64,000 bases of DNA from Deltaproteobacteria bacterium (GCA_016210115.1 JACQUW010000363.1:23266-87265); one strand, 5' to 3'; shown: positions 41,834 through 51,653, counted from the stretch's first letter. Program-made: numbers and translations. Notes: generated from the sequence alone by a model not told the origin.

Positions 41834-43618
41834 GTGTCAAAAGCATCTGTAACGAGAGTGGAAAAGAAACAGGCGGAATATGGGTCGGATTTGGTCGTCG
41901 ATCTGATGAAGGCATTCGATATCGAATACGCGGCTTTCAATCCCGGAGCGACATTTCGCGGTATTCACGATTCGATCGTCAATCATGGCGGCAACTACCG
42001 GCCGGAGGTTATTTTTTGCTGTCATGAGGAGATTTCAGTGGCGGTGGCCCACGGATACGCTAAAGCCAAGGGGAAGCCGATGGTCGCGATCACGCATAAT
42101 ATCGTCGGCTTGCAGCACGCCAGCATGGCGATTTTTAACGCCTGGTGCGATCGTGTTCCCGTCATCGTTCTCGGTGGTACGGGACCGATGAATACAAAGC
42201 GGCGCCGGCCCCGGATCGACTGGATCCATACGGCGCTCGTTCAAGGCAATCAGGTGCGCGATTACGTCAAATGGGACGACCAACCCTACAACCTCGCCAG
42301 TGTTCCCGAGTCGTTCATCCGAGGGTATCGGATTGCAACAACTGAGCCCATGGCGCCGATTTATATCAACTATGATGCCGACCTGCAGGAGGATTCCATT
42401 GGCGAGCCTGTCGAGATTCCCGATCTCACCCGATTCTCTACGCCTGCGCCGATGCAGGGAAACCCCGAGGCGCTCAGACGGGCGGCCGAGCTTTTAGTCG
42501 AAGCCAGATCGCCGCTGATCATCGCCGATTGCCTCGGACGAAATCCACGATCCGTCGCGCTTTTAATCGAGTTGGCGGAGCTTTTGTCTTGTCCTGTGAT
42601 CGATAAGGGCAATCGCTTCAATTTCCCCAATGTCCATCCCCTCGATATCACGGACGGCGCGAGAGAATACCTGCAGAAAGCCGACCTCATCCTGGGATTG
42701 GACGTGTTGGATATCTACGGCGCTCTCACGACGGTTAGCAAGCAGACCAGGGCCTGCGAATATGTGATCAGTCCGTCGGCAAAGATCATACACATTTCAC
42801 TGAACGACATGCTCGTGCGCAGTTGGGCCGGCGACTATCAGGTCTTACAGGCGCTGGATGTGCCGATCAGCGCGGACACTTCCGTCGCTCTGCCGGAGCT
42901 TACGCGTCTTTGCCGGGAGATGATCGGCAGCGGCGGAAAAGGAAAGACAGAACGGGAGTCGCGCCTTTCCGAGCTCAAGGCCAAACATGAAACCCGCAGA
43001 GCCAAATGGGCGGCGGACGCCCGCGCTACGCTGGACCGGAAGGAAATCTCGACCGCCTGTCTGGGATATGAGCTGGGAGAAGTCATCAGGAAAGAAGATT
43101 GGGTGCTGGTCAACGGCACCGCCAACGGTTGGGCCCGCAAGCTTTGGGACTTGACGAAACCCAATCAGTATCTTGGCCCGAGCGGCGGCGCCGGAGTGGG
43201 TTACGGCATGAGCGCGTCGATAGGCGCGGCTCTTGCCCTTAAAGAGAGCGGAAAAGTTTGCATCGACATCCAATCGGACGGCGATTTGCTCATGACATCC
43301 AGCGCGCTCTGGACCGCGGCGAAACACCGAATACCGCTTCTGATCATCATGCACAACAATCAGTCGTTTTATAATTCGGAGGAACATGGAATCGAAGTGG
43401 CCAAGTTCCGCAAAAGGCCGGTCGAGAATGCCGGCATCGGCACCCACGTGGACGACCCGGCGGTCGATTTCGCCCGCCTGGCCCAATCTTTCGGCGTACA
43501 TGCGGAGGGTCCGATTCAAAGGCCGTCTGATCTTCGTCCGGCTATTCAAAGGGCTTTGCAGTTCGTGAAGGAGAAGAAGCTTCCCGCTTTGGTAGACGTC
43601 GTTGCCGAGCCGCGCTAG
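41834..43618 (+). CDS. Thiamine-diphosphate-dependent enzyme (acetolactate synthase/decarboxylase superfamily)
   Basis: 594 residues with the three-domain ThDP fold. The catalytic Glu is in CCHEEISVAVAHGYAKAKGK, and the ThDP/Mg motif runs SDGDLLMTSSALWTAAKHR to MHNNQSFYNSEEHG (GDG at the start, NN 26 residues on). This matches acetolactate synthase large subunits, benzoylformate decarboxylases and oxalyl-CoA decarboxylases, but neighbours give no clue which. The GTG start at 41834 has AAGGAG 8 bases ahead. No regulatory small-subunit gene follows, so a decarboxylase or lyase is more likely than true acetolactate synthase. Confidence 0.88.
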   Translation: MSKASVTRVEKKQAEYGSDLVVDLMKAFDIEYAAFNPGATFRGIHDSIVNHGGNYRPEVIFCCHEEISVAVAHGYAKAKGKPMVAITHNIVGLQHASMAIFNAWCDRVPVIVLGGTGPMNTKRRRPRIDWIHTALVQGNQVRDYVKWDDQPYNLASVPESFIRGYRIATTEPMAPIYINYDADLQEDSIGEPVEIPDLTRFSTPAPMQGNPEALRRAAELLVEARSPLIIADCLGRNPRSVALLIELAELLSCPVIDKGNRFNFPNVHPLDITDGAREYLQKADLILGLDVLDIYGALTTVSKQTRACEYVISPSAKIIHISLNDMLVRSWAGDYQVLQALDVPISADTSVALPELTRLCREMIGSGGKGKTERESRLSELKAKHETRRAKWAADARATLDRKEISTACLGYELGEVIRKEDWVLVNGTANGWARKLWDLTKPNQYLGPSGGAGVGYGMSASIGAALALKESGKVCIDIQSDGDLLMTSSALWTAAKHRIPLLIIMHNNQSFYNSEEHGIEVAKFRKRPVENAGIGTHVDDPAVDFARLAQSFGVHAEGPIQRPSDLRPAIQRALQFVKEKKLPALVDVVAEPR

Positions 43619-43654
43619 GACGCACGCAGTCAGGCGCAAAGAGCATGGCACCGA

Positions 43655-43668
43655 GCCAAGCGCTTGGC
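43655..43668. repeat. Perfect palindrome GCCAAGCGCTTGGC between convergent genes
   Basis: A 14-base perfect palindrome set in a larger imperfect one (GCATGGC...TATGCC). It lies between the convergent ThDP-enzyme and radical SAM genes and could help stop transcription both ways, but it has no T run. Confidence 0.4.
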
Positions 43669-43721
43669 GCTATGCCTGCGGTCTGTGGCGCTGGCCGTAA
43701 ATAATTCGGAACCGGGGTTTT

Positions 43722-45992
43722 TTAGTCGGTGCGGGACTGGGCTCTGAAGGTGGCGGCAAAGGATGTCGTCAGGGAAAAGTCCTTAACCAGAGTCTTGGCG
43801 AGCTTCCACGGGCGGATGTTCCACAGTCGCAGGGCTTTTAACTGTTTGGTCGTGTTGGTCCAGAAGAGCTCGAGATCCTGACGGGAATAAAAGGCCCGAT
43901 TAGTGAAGGCATCGAATCTGACATGTGGGAGCTGGAGGGTCGAGGGAATTTTCTCCCTGAGACGGCTGTAGGCCTCTTGCCATTCCTGAATTCTGTCCCC
44001 GAGGCGGATGCTCCTGTGTAGATTCACCATCTCTTCGAGCCAGCGGTAGGCCGCCGCTTCCCCGTCTCTGGCCAGATGGCGGCCCAGGCGTTGGAGCCGG
44101 ACGTTGAGCCTTTCCCATCGCTTCAAAAAGAGATTGAGATCCCTGCGGCTAATAATAATCCTCGACGATAGCTCCTCAAAAGGATCCAGCAGGGCTTTGG
44201 CCCTGGCTGGAAGTGTTTCCTTGGCTGAACTGTACGTTTTTTGCCATTCGGCAATTCTTAACGCCTGCCAGATCTCTCCTTGAATCTTCTGGATCTCTTC
44301 CAACCATTTCTCTTCGGTCTCGCCCTTCTTCCGAGTCTGAAGCCAAACCTCCTCCATCTCTTTGATAAACTTGGCCCAGGTTACGAAAAGCCGAAAGACC
44401 TCTTTCGTTCGCTTCCAGAGATGCACCGGGAGAGGGTCGATCGCGAAGCCCCGCCTGCGAGATAGCCTCTGCTTCAGCCGGAAGAATCCCGCAATCATCG
44501 GGTGCTCTTTTTCGATGAGGGCGGCATTCTTGTACCAGAAAAATACCGACATCAGATTCCAATAGACTTTGGGATTGTGATTCCAACGGGCGAGGATTCG
44601 GATCATGTTTTCTTTGCTGTAGAAGGTTTTCCACGCCTCTTCGTAAGCCTCCGTCCACTCTTCCGCGCTCATGCGAGGGTGCTCGATCGTGGCGTGAAAG
44701 GAGTCGCGCTTATTGAAGTCCCGATCCATCCATTCCCCGCGTTTCTTCATTTCCCGATGGTCGTGCGAGCCGGGAAGGGGAGTGAGCATGAAGAACGAAG
44801 CCTGATCCGGTTGGATGACGTCTATGAGGTAGCGTATATCCCGCGCCACCTGCTCCTTGGTATCCCATGGGAGGCCGATAATGTAGCCCGTGTGAACCAC
44901 GATTCCCGCGTCGTGCCATTCGCTGATGATGGCCTGGTACTCCTCGACGTGATTCTGGCCTTTCCCTTCTGCCTTGAGGTTTTCCGGGTTCACGCTCTCC
45001 ATCCCGATGAAGACCTGCGTGCATCCGGCCTTTGCGGCGAGCCTGACGAAATCCTTTGGTTTGCGGGCCAGGTCGACCTGCATCATGAACGAGACCCGTA
45101 TTCCCTCCTCCCGCAAATTGATCAGGGCCTCGAACGTTTCCCGCCACAATTTCTTGCGCGCGAAGTTATCGTCGGTGAAGAAATAGAAAGTAATCCCGCT
45201 TGCAAAATAATTTCGCCGCAGGAGCGCCGCGATGCTCTCAGGGCTCCGCTCCCTCATTTTCCGGCCCTGGACGTTGATGATTGTGCAAAATGAGCACGCG
45301 AAGGGGCAGCCCCGGGACGTGTCAGCGGTTCCAAAAGAGGACTTGGCGAAATGCTTCATCGTCTTGGGACTGGTTCGCGGCAGAGGAGAATCTTTGATAT
45401 CGACAAGACTTTGGAGATCCTGCGCGTAACTGTACAGGGGCTGGAGTCGCCCTTTAAGGCAATCGGCCAAAATCCCTTCCCACTTCCCCTCGACTTCTCC
45501 AGACACGACGGAGATCGATTCCTGGAAAAGCTCCTGAATGTCGGGTTCGTTCTCTCCCAGCATGTTGATGGTTCCGCTCGTGTGAAAGCCACCGATGATC
45601 ACGTCGATCCCATGAGCGCGGAATTGCTTCGCCAAATCTACGGCTCTCGGAAACTGATTCGTCTGCACACCGACCAGGCACACCAGAAGCTTAGTGGAGC
45701 GCCGGCGGCTCCAGCGAATGATCTTTTTTACAGGAATCTTCTCAGCCGTCTCGTCAAAAGTAATGACCTCAACGGGAATATCACCAAGGACGCGCCTCTC
45801 TTTAACGTCCTCAGTCAGGCCGTGCAGGACGCTCAGCGTGTTGCTCGGGAGAACTCCTTTCCAAAAACGTATGACGTAACCGTCGTCGTCGTACTTGGAT
45901 GGCTTGATGAGGACGATGCGGAACCGTTCGAATCGTGACGGTCCGGCCGGGGGCAGAGTACCGGCAATGCTTGTAACTTGGCTGAACATCAC
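43722..45992 (-). CDS. B12-binding radical SAM protein with long helical C-terminus
   Basis: 756 residues. A cobalamin-binding Rossmann-like domain (residues about 20-200, VGVQTNQFPRAVDLAKQF, VIIGGFHTSGT) is followed by the radical SAM TIM barrel with the cluster motif Cys229-x3-Cys233-x2-Cys236 in SRGCPFACSFCTIINVQGRK. GGE-like and late barrel elements follow (VFIGMESVNPENL, VVHTGYIIGLPWD). The last 300 residues are an additional helical, Trp/Arg-rich region (WLQTRKKGETEEKWLEEIQK) that most relatives lack. Family members methylate or rearrange unactivated carbons, including in lipid and antibiotic biosynthesis. It stands alone, so its substrate is unknown. Confidence 0.88.
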   Translation of the reverse strand: MMFSQVTSIAGTLPPAGPSRFERFRIVLIKPSKYDDDGYVIRFWKGVLPSNTLSVLHGLTEDVKERRVLGDIPVEVITFDETAEKIPVKKIIRWSRRRSTKLLVCLVGVQTNQFPRAVDLAKQFRAHGIDVIIGGFHTSGTINMLGENEPDIQELFQESISVVSGEVEGKWEGILADCLKGRLQPLYSYAQDLQSLVDIKDSPLPRTSPKTMKHFAKSSFGTADTSRGCPFACSFCTIINVQGRKMRERSPESIAALLRRNYFASGITFYFFTDDNFARKKLWRETFEALINLREEGIRVSFMMQVDLARKPKDFVRLAAKAGCTQVFIGMESVNPENLKAEGKGQNHVEEYQAIISEWHDAGIVVHTGYIIGLPWDTKEQVARDIRYLIDVIQPDQASFFMLTPLPGSHDHREMKKRGEWMDRDFNKRDSFHATIEHPRMSAEEWTEAYEEAWKTFYSKENMIRILARWNHNPKVYWNLMSVFFWYKNAALIEKEHPMIAGFFRLKQRLSRRRGFAIDPLPVHLWKRTKEVFRLFVTWAKFIKEMEEVWLQTRKKGETEEKWLEEIQKIQGEIWQALRIAEWQKTYSSAKETLPARAKALLDPFEELSSRIIISRRDLNLFLKRWERLNVRLQRLGRHLARDGEAAAYRWLEEMVNLHRSIRLGDRIQEWQEAYSRLREKIPSTLQLPHVRFDAFTNRAFYSRQDLELFWTNTTKQLKALRLWNIRPWKLAKTLVKDFSLTTSFAATFRAQSRTD

Positions 45993-46107
45993 TTATACAA
46001 TAGATTTAGTGTCGGAAGGATTTGCTGCAATCTAGCAGTGGCATCCGTCGATGTCAAGCCAATTTTGCGCACCTGCCATTTCTTATCGAGCCGGGTTCAC
46101 GGGCTGA

Positions 46108-46803
46108 ATGATCCAGCTTTTTCGCGTCGCCAAAATCTTTCCTCCCAACTATCCCGCGCTCACGGATATCAATATCCAGATTAACAACGGCGAGTTCGTT
46201 TTTCTGAGCGGGCCGAGCGGAGCCGGTAAGACGACTCTCCTGAAGCTACTTTTTCGTGAAGAAGAGGCGTCCGAAGGACAGATTCTTGTCAACGGGCGCA
46301 ATATTACCCGCTTGAACGGACGAGGCATCGCGCAAATGCGGCGGGAAATCGGATTGGTTTTTCAGGAGTTCAGGCTTTTGTCCACTCTTTCCGCCCTGGA
46401 AAACGTCGCCCTTGCCGCAGAGGTCGTCGGACTTACCAAAAGAGAAAGCATGAGAAAGGCGTTTCACCTGCTGCGGGAGCTCGGACTTAAGGAACGGCAC
46501 GATGCCAAGCCGGCTTCTCTTTCGGGAGGCGAACAACAGAGAGTCGCTATTGCCCGGGCCCTGGTGAATGAGCCCATCCTGGTCCTCGCCGACGAGCCTA
46601 CAGGAAACCTGGACTCCGAGATGGCCGATGAGACCATGCGCCTGTTTTTGAGGATGCGCGAGAGAGGCACGACGGTTTTGATTGCGACTCATGATTCCGG
46701 CCTCCTGCGGAGGTTCAGCCACAGAGTCATTACGCTCCAGCGTGGCCGCTTGATCAGTGATTCGAAATTGCGCGTGGATAAGGATCTTACGGAGGCGCCG
46801 TGA
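46108..46803 (+). CDS. ftsE: Cell-division ATP-binding protein FtsE
   Basis: 231 residues with Walker [14 protein letters not shown], signature [15 protein letters not shown], Walker [14 protein letters not shown], and the FtsE-typical opening [11 protein letters not shown]. FtsE with FtsX forms an ABC-type complex at the septum that regulates peptidoglycan hydrolases through EnvC. Its stop overlaps the ftsX GTG start by 4 bases, and envC follows, giving the full activation pathway in one operon. Confidence 0.97.
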   Translation: MIQLFRVAKIFPPNYPALTDINIQINNGEFVFLSGPSGAGKTTLLKLLFREEEASEGQILVNGRNITRLNGRGIAQMRREIGLVFQEFRLLSTLSALENVALAAEVVGLTKRESMRKAFHLLRELGLKERHDAKPASLSGGEQQRVAIARALVNEPILVLADEPTGNLDSEMADETMRLFLRMRERGTTVLIATHDSGLLRRFSHRVITLQRGRLISDSKLRVDKDLTEAP

Positions 46804-47702
46804 AGGTCGCGCACATTTCTTTTGTCCTGCGGCATGTGCTTAAGAGTTTTCGGGAGTTGCCCCTGACCCACCTCTTAACCGCAGGGACTATGGCAATGAC
46901 CCTCTCTGTTTTCGGCGCTTTTCTGCTCGTCCAAGAAAATCTCCAGACGTTGCTTAAAGGATGGGGGAGCCAGATTCAGGTATTTGCCTATCTCAAGAAT
47001 GATCCGGGAAGCGACGAGGTTACTCAGCTAGCGGAACGCGTTCGGTCTTTTCCGGAAATTGACGGAGTCCGCTTTGTGTCAAAGGCTGAGGCGTGGGAAA
47101 GCTTTAGAAAAACTCTGGGCGCCCAGTCGGGTGTGCTTGAAGGACTCCAGGCCGGCATTTTGCCGTCCTCTTTCGAGATTACGCTGAAAAAATCCTATCG
47201 GGACCGGCCATCGCTGGAGCGGGTCGTCAAACGCCTGCGGGAGATTGAACTGATCAGCGATGTTGAGTACCCGGAGGAATGGGTGAACAGGCTGGGTTTT
47301 CTGATTCTCGGAGTTCAGTGGGGCAAATGGATTGTGGGTGTGTTTCTCATGATTACGACTCTCCTTATCGTCGGGAGCACCATCCGGCTGGCGATACTCG
47401 CGCGGAAGGAGGAGATCGAGATTATGCAACTGGTGGGAGCGTCGGGAGGTCTCATTCAGGCTCCTTTCGTCATCGAGGGGATGCTCCAGGGAATTTTGGG
47501 GGCCCTGATTTCGCTTTTGTTGCTTTGGGTCTTGATCTTTGCAGTTCGGCAGCATTTACCTCCGGGTTTGGAATTTTTTGCAGCCCGGACCCAGCTTCAT
47601 TATTTGGACACCCAAGGCATCGCGCTTCTGCTCGTTCTCGGATGGGCCATGGGCGCCGCTGGATGTCAAATCTCGCTAAGAAAATATTTCAGGAGATGGT
47701 GA
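46800..47702 (+). CDS. ftsX: Cell-division protein FtsX
   Basis: 300 residues, GTG start overlapping the ftsE stop. Layout is standard: one span (LTAGTMAMTLSVFGAFLLVQ), a periplasmic loop (residues about 45-165, IQVFAYLKNDPGSDEV) that would bind EnvC, then three spans (VGVFLMITTLLIVGSTIRLA, EIMQLVGASGG, GILGALISLLLLWVLIF). The 3' end overlaps the envC start by 7 bases. Confidence 0.96.
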   Translation: MKVAHISFVLRHVLKSFRELPLTHLLTAGTMAMTLSVFGAFLLVQENLQTLLKGWGSQIQVFAYLKNDPGSDEVTQLAERVRSFPEIDGVRFVSKAEAWESFRKTLGAQSGVLEGLQAGILPSSFEITLKKSYRDRPSLERVVKRLREIELISDVEYPEEWVNRLGFLILGVQWGKWIVGVFLMITTLLIVGSTIRLAILARKEEIEIMQLVGASGGLIQAPFVIEGMLQGILGALISLLLLWVLIFAVRQHLPPGLEFFAARTQLHYLDTQGIALLLVLGWAMGAAGCQISLRKYFRRW

Positions 47703-48853
47703 AGGAAGTCGGAAAATTCTGCTTCGCAGCGCTTCTTCTCTCGGCAATCGGCGCTGGGGCTCACGGGGCTCAGGTCCAAAGGGAGCTCGAGGGAGTTAAA
47801 AGGAAAATCGAGAAGGAGAGACAAGGCATCTCAACCGTCAAAAAGAAAGAGGATTCCGTGCTCAAAACCTTGGGAAAAATTGAGGAACAATTGGACAGGA
47901 AGGGCACCGAGCTCAAGACCATCAACGCTACCATGGAATCCATCCTGGCCGATTTAGAGAGAAAGGAGGAGTTGGCGAAGCAGCTGAGTTCTTCTCTCCG
48001 AGGGAGAAAAGAGCTCCTCAACAAGAGGGCCCGGGCTCTCTATAAGTGGCATAGAGGCGGCAGCCCCTTTATTTTACTCAATGGCGGCTTTTCCGCGGCG
48101 AGACTGATGCAGGGAAGGCGCTATTTAGGGCTGACTCTGGCTTATGATCGAAATCTCATTAACAGCCTGGCTGAGGAGTCGGCGCGGCAGGAAACGCTCA
48201 AAGCAGAGCTGGCCCGCAGGAGCGAGGAGTTGGACAGGCAAAGGAGCGCCGTTGTAGAGCTAAAAGAATCGATCCGCCGGGACAGGGAGAGAAAGAAGGA
48301 GATACTGGCGAGCCTTCGCAGGGAGAAGGAAGGCCGGCAACGAGCGCTGAAGGAGTTGGAGGCGGCCGCTCAGAGGCTGCAGAAGATGATGGAGGATCTC
48401 AGCAGAAAACCGCTCGCGGAGTTTAAGACGCCGTCTCCCGGTACCGGTTTTGAAGCTTTGAAGGGCAGACTTGATTATCCGGTTCGGGGAGAGGTGATGG
48501 CGAGCTTTGGCAAGACCAGGCACCCCGAATTTTCCGTTGATCTTTTTCGTAGAGGGATTGATATCGAGGCGCCCTTGGGGGAAGAAATCCGGGCTGTGGA
48601 GAAGGGGAGAGTGGTCTTTGCAGATCGATTCTCGGGGTACGGCAAGATGATGATCATCGATCATGGTCAGAGGTATTATACCGTTTACGCCCATCTTTCA
48701 GATCTGCTAAAAAAAATTGGAGAAACCGTGCAAAAAGGCGAGGCCGTAGGATTGGTCGGGGATAGCGACTCTCTTGCAGGAGCCAGGCTTTACTTTGAGA
48801 TCCGGAAGGACGGAAGACCTTTGGACCCTTTGCCCTGGTTCAAGAAGCCATAG
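47696..48853 (+). CDS. envC: EnvC-like murein hydrolase activator (degenerate LytM)
   Basis: About 385 residues: a signal peptide (FCFAALLLSAIGAGAHGA), a long coiled coil (about residues 30-255) and a C-terminal LytM domain. In active M23 peptidases the zinc ligands come from HxGxD and HxH motifs. Here the places read RRGIDIE and LYFEIR, so two His are lost while the YAHLS His remains. This is what is known from E. coli EnvC, an activator without peptidase activity that stimulates amidases under FtsEX. An ATG at 47663 is the alternative start. The gene overlaps ftsX and precedes ctpA. Confidence 0.9.
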   Translation: MVKEVGKFCFAALLLSAIGAGAHGAQVQRELEGVKRKIEKERQGISTVKKKEDSVLKTLGKIEEQLDRKGTELKTINATMESILADLERKEELAKQLSSSLRGRKELLNKRARALYKWHRGGSPFILLNGGFSAARLMQGRRYLGLTLAYDRNLINSLAEESARQETLKAELARRSEELDRQRSAVVELKESIRRDRERKKEILASLRREKEGRQRALKELEAAAQRLQKMMEDLSRKPLAEFKTPSPGTGFEALKGRLDYPVRGEVMASFGKTRHPEFSVDLFRRGIDIEAPLGEEIRAVEKGRVVFADRFSGYGKMMIIDHGQRYYTVYAHLSDLLKKIGETVQKGEAVGLVGDSDSLAGARLYFEIRKDGRPLDPLPWFKKP

Positions 48854-48918
48854 GCCGAATATTCAGAGGCGCGCATCCCCGGGGCTCTCTCATCCAAGAC
48901 TTGCCTCTCGGTTGCATT

Positions 48919-48946
48919 TTGGTTATCGATTAATAAAAGGTAGGAT
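48919..48946 (+). promoter_or_regulatory. Possible promoter for ctpA
   Basis: -35-like TTGGTT (48919-48924), 16-base spacer, -10-like TAGGAT (48941-48946), in an AT-rich patch about 60 bases before the ctpA ATG. A shape match only. Confidence 0.35.
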
Positions 48947-49004
48947 AGCTATTGCATGCGGTTTAAGGTAATATGCAGCTACCGAAAAAAAGAGGAGATT
49001 GCAG

Positions 49005-50324
49005 ATGCACTGGGTTAGAAAGCATGGAAATTCGGTTTTGCTAACGGTTTTCGGTGTGGTGTTGGGTTTTGTTCTGAGCGGGCAGGTTGTCACGAACGTA
49101 TCGGCTGTCCCGCGGGAAGATTACGAAAGTCTCGAAGCCTTTACTAACATTCTGGCGATTGTCAGGAAGAACTACGTTGACGACGTTGTAACCAAGGACC
49201 TGCTTACCGGGGCCATTAACGGAATGCTCAATTCCCTGGACCCGCATAGCGCCTATTTAACGCCTGATCTTTACAAAGACCTCCAGATGGATACCCAGGG
49301 GAAGTTTGGCGGGCTTGGCATTGAGATTACGGTCAAAGACGGGATCCTGACGGTTGTCTCCCCGATCGAGGATACGCCCGCCTTCCGGGCTGGAGTCAAA
49401 TCCGGCGATCAGATCCTCAAAATCGAGGACGAATTTACCAAGGATATGACTCTGATCCAGGCTGTCAAAAAAATGCGCGGCCCGAGAGGCAGCAAGATCA
49501 CCATATCGATAAAAAGGGAAGGAGTTTCAGACCTTCTAAACTTCTCTCTTGTCCGCGACATTATTCGGATCCAGAGCGTCCGCAGCCGCAGTCTTGAAGA
49601 GGGGTATGGGTATGTCCGCATCGCGCAATTTCAGGAGCGAACGGACCAGGACGTGCGTAAAGCCCTGGAAAAATTAAGCTCGGAAAAGGGTGGAATCAAA
49701 GGGCTTGTGCTCGACCTGCGGAACGACCCTGGAGGGCTCCTCACCCAGGCCGTGAGGGTCTCTGACTTGTTTCTCGAGTCCGGCCTGATCGTCTATACCG
49801 AGGGCCGGCTCGAGAATCAGAAGCACAAGTACTTCGCAACGAAGGACGGGTCCTGGACCGAGTTTCCTATGGTCGTTCTGGTCAACGGCGGAAGCGCCAG
49901 CGCGTCGGAGATCGTGGCCGGAGCTCTGCAGGATCACCGGCGGGGCATCGTGCTCGGAACCAAGACTTTTGGCAAAGGTTCCGTGCAGACGATACTCCCG
50001 CTCGATGACAACTCCGCATTGCGTCTGACGACGGCCCGTTATTTCACGCCCAAGGGCCGTTCGATTCAGGCGACGGGAATTGTGCCGGACATCGTTATGG
50101 AAGCCGTGCCGCTGCAGGAGAGTCGCGCCGATGATAAGAAGCGGCCCATCGTGAGAGAGGAGAATCTCCCCAATCATCTGCAGAAAAAGGAACAAAAACA
50201 GGAAGATAAGCCGGCTGGGGAACAATTGGACGACATCATGAGAAACGATGCGCAGCTGACAAGGGCTTTGGAACTGCTCAAGAGCTGGGATGTGTTCAAA
50301 CAGCTGGTTCAAAAAAAGTCTTAG
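49005..50324 (+). CDS. ctpA: Carboxy-terminal processing protease (S41, PDZ)
   Basis: 439 residues. A signal anchor (NSVLLTVFGVVLGFVLSGQV) is followed by a PDZ domain (about residues 100-180, GLGIEITVKDGILTVVSPIE) and the S41 core with the Ser299/Lys324 dyad in VNGGSASASEI and FGKGSVQT. Known relatives trim periplasmic proteins, including peptidoglycan hydrolases, which fits the divisome neighbours. The start is set by GAGGAG 7 bases before the ATG. A strong terminator follows at 50366. Confidence 0.95.
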   Translation: MHWVRKHGNSVLLTVFGVVLGFVLSGQVVTNVSAVPREDYESLEAFTNILAIVRKNYVDDVVTKDLLTGAINGMLNSLDPHSAYLTPDLYKDLQMDTQGKFGGLGIEITVKDGILTVVSPIEDTPAFRAGVKSGDQILKIEDEFTKDMTLIQAVKKMRGPRGSKITISIKREGVSDLLNFSLVRDIIRIQSVRSRSLEEGYGYVRIAQFQERTDQDVRKALEKLSSEKGGIKGLVLDLRNDPGGLLTQAVRVSDLFLESGLIVYTEGRLENQKHKYFATKDGSWTEFPMVVLVNGGSASASEIVAGALQDHRRGIVLGTKTFGKGSVQTILPLDDNSALRLTTARYFTPKGRSIQATGIVPDIVMEAVPLQESRADDKKRPIVREENLPNHLQKKEQKQEDKPAGEQLDDIMRNDAQLTRALELLKSWDVFKQLVQKKS

Positions 50325-50365
50325 CGGTCTTTCGCTGACATACTTCCGATCTGAGATTCACCCGA

Positions 50366-50397
50366 AGTTAGCCCTCGTACGGAGGGCTAACTTTTTT
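50366..50397 (+). terminator. Strong intrinsic terminator after ctpA
   Basis: Perfect 11-bp stem AGTTAGCCCTC / GAGGGCTAACT with a 5-base loop, followed by T6. It ends the ftsE-ftsX-envC-ctpA transcription unit; xseA starts 30 bases later and so must have its own or read-through promoter. Confidence 0.9.
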
Positions 50398-50426
50398 GCG
50401 CCGATTCGGCGCCACGCCGTTAATCT

Positions 50427-51653
50427 ATGAAGCGAGAGGCTGGATTGCCGCTGTTCCCAGGTGAGCCGAAATCCTTCCTGACCGTCAGCGAGTTGAATCA
50501 GCTCATTAAAGGAACCCTCGAGAGAGAGCTGGACCCTTTCTGGGTCGTCGGCGAGATTTCCAATTTTAGATTGCCACCTTCCGGCCATATCTATTTTACT
50601 CTCAAGGACAACAGCAGCCAGGTGGCCGCGGTCATGTTCCGGCACCAGGGGCAAAATCTCTCGTTTCAACTCGAAAACGGCATGAAAGTTCTGTGCTTTG
50701 GCCGCGTAAGCCTCTATCCGGTCAGAGGGGACCTTCAGCTCTATGTCGAGATGATGGAGCCAAGGGGACGAGGGGTTCTCTATCTGGCTTTCGAGCAGCT
50801 CAAGGCGAAGCTCGATCGTGAGGGATTGTTTGCCGCCGAGAGAAAGAGGCCGTTGCCCTATTTGCCTCGGGGTATCGGAATCGTCACGTCACTTCAGGGC
50901 GCCGTAATCCGGGATATGTTGCGGGTGTTTCGTGATCGGTTTCCAGCGCGAAGAGTGGTTATTCGGCCGGCAAAAGTTCAAGGCGATGGAGCCGCGCAAG
51001 ATATCGCTGAAGGAATTGCAGAGTTGGGCAGGTCGGGATTGGTCGAGGTCATTATCGTCGGCAGGGGCGGCGGGTCGTTGGAAGATCTCTGGGCGTTTAA
51101 CGAAGAGGTGGTAGCGCGGGCTATATTTGCATCGCCCGTGCCCGTGGTGTCCGCCGTAGGGCACGAGGTGGACTTCACCATAGCGGACTTTGTCGCGGAT
51201 CACCGGGCTCCGACTCCTACGGCCGCTGCGGGAGCTGTGATTCCGAGAAAAGACAGAGTCTCGGAACAGATCCAGAGACTGGGCGATCGTCTCTGCCGGA
51301 TCATGGCAGGACGCCTGCAAAGCGAAAAGGAGATCCATCAGGCGCTGCGCCGGCGTCTCATAGACCCCCGAAGAAGGCTTCGTGATCACCAGATGCGTTT
51401 AGACGAGCTTTCCATAAGCCTGTGGCGGCGCTTTGAGGATCGCGTCAACGCGTTCAGGGAACGACTGCGCCAGACTACAAGCTGCCTGGATGCTTTGAGT
51501 CCGCTCGCGGTTTTGCAGCGGGGATATAGCATCGCGCACAAGATGCCGGAGGAAATCCTCATTAAAGAAAGTGACGCCATCGAGGTCGGAGAAGTTCTCC
51601 GCCTGACTTTTGCCCGAGGCAAAGCTCTCTGCCGCGTCGAGGGAAAGGAGTGA
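50427..51653 (+). CDS. xseA: Exodeoxyribonuclease VII large subunit
   Basis: 408 residues. An N-terminal OB-fold (FWVVGEISNFRLPPSGHIYF) is followed by the catalytic core (YLPRGIGIVTSLQGAVIRDM, VEVIIVGRGGGSLEDLWAFN, VVSAVGHEVDFTIADFVADH) and a C-terminal coiled coil. It degrades single-stranded DNA to oligonucleotides with the small subunit XseB, whose gene lies 1.4 kb downstream, separated by an M23 peptidase gene and a repeat-filled gap. Confidence 0.96.
   Translation: MKREAGLPLFPGEPKSFLTVSELNQLIKGTLERELDPFWVVGEISNFRLPPSGHIYFTLKDNSSQVAAVMFRHQGQNLSFQLENGMKVLCFGRVSLYPVRGDLQLYVEMMEPRGRGVLYLAFEQLKAKLDREGLFAAERKRPLPYLPRGIGIVTSLQGAVIRDMLRVFRDRFPARRVVIRPAKVQGDGAAQDIAEGIAELGRSGLVEVIIVGRGGGSLEDLWAFNEEVVARAIFASPVPVVSAVGHEVDFTIADFVADHRAPTPTAAAGAVIPRKDRVSEQIQRLGDRLCRIMAGRLQSEKEIHQALRRRLIDPRRRLRDHQMRLDELSISLWRRFEDRVNAFRERLRQTTSCLDALSPLAVLQRGYSIAHKMPEEILIKESDAIEVGEVLRLTFARGKALCRVEGKE

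Noticed and set aside
44502..45293. 263-codon plus-strand ORF
   Set aside because: Antisense of the radical SAM gene, no ribosome-binding site.
47279..47695. Extension of the EnvC frame upstream into ftsX
   Set aside because: The extra residues are low-complexity shadow of ftsX; family similarity starts at the signal peptide near 47696.
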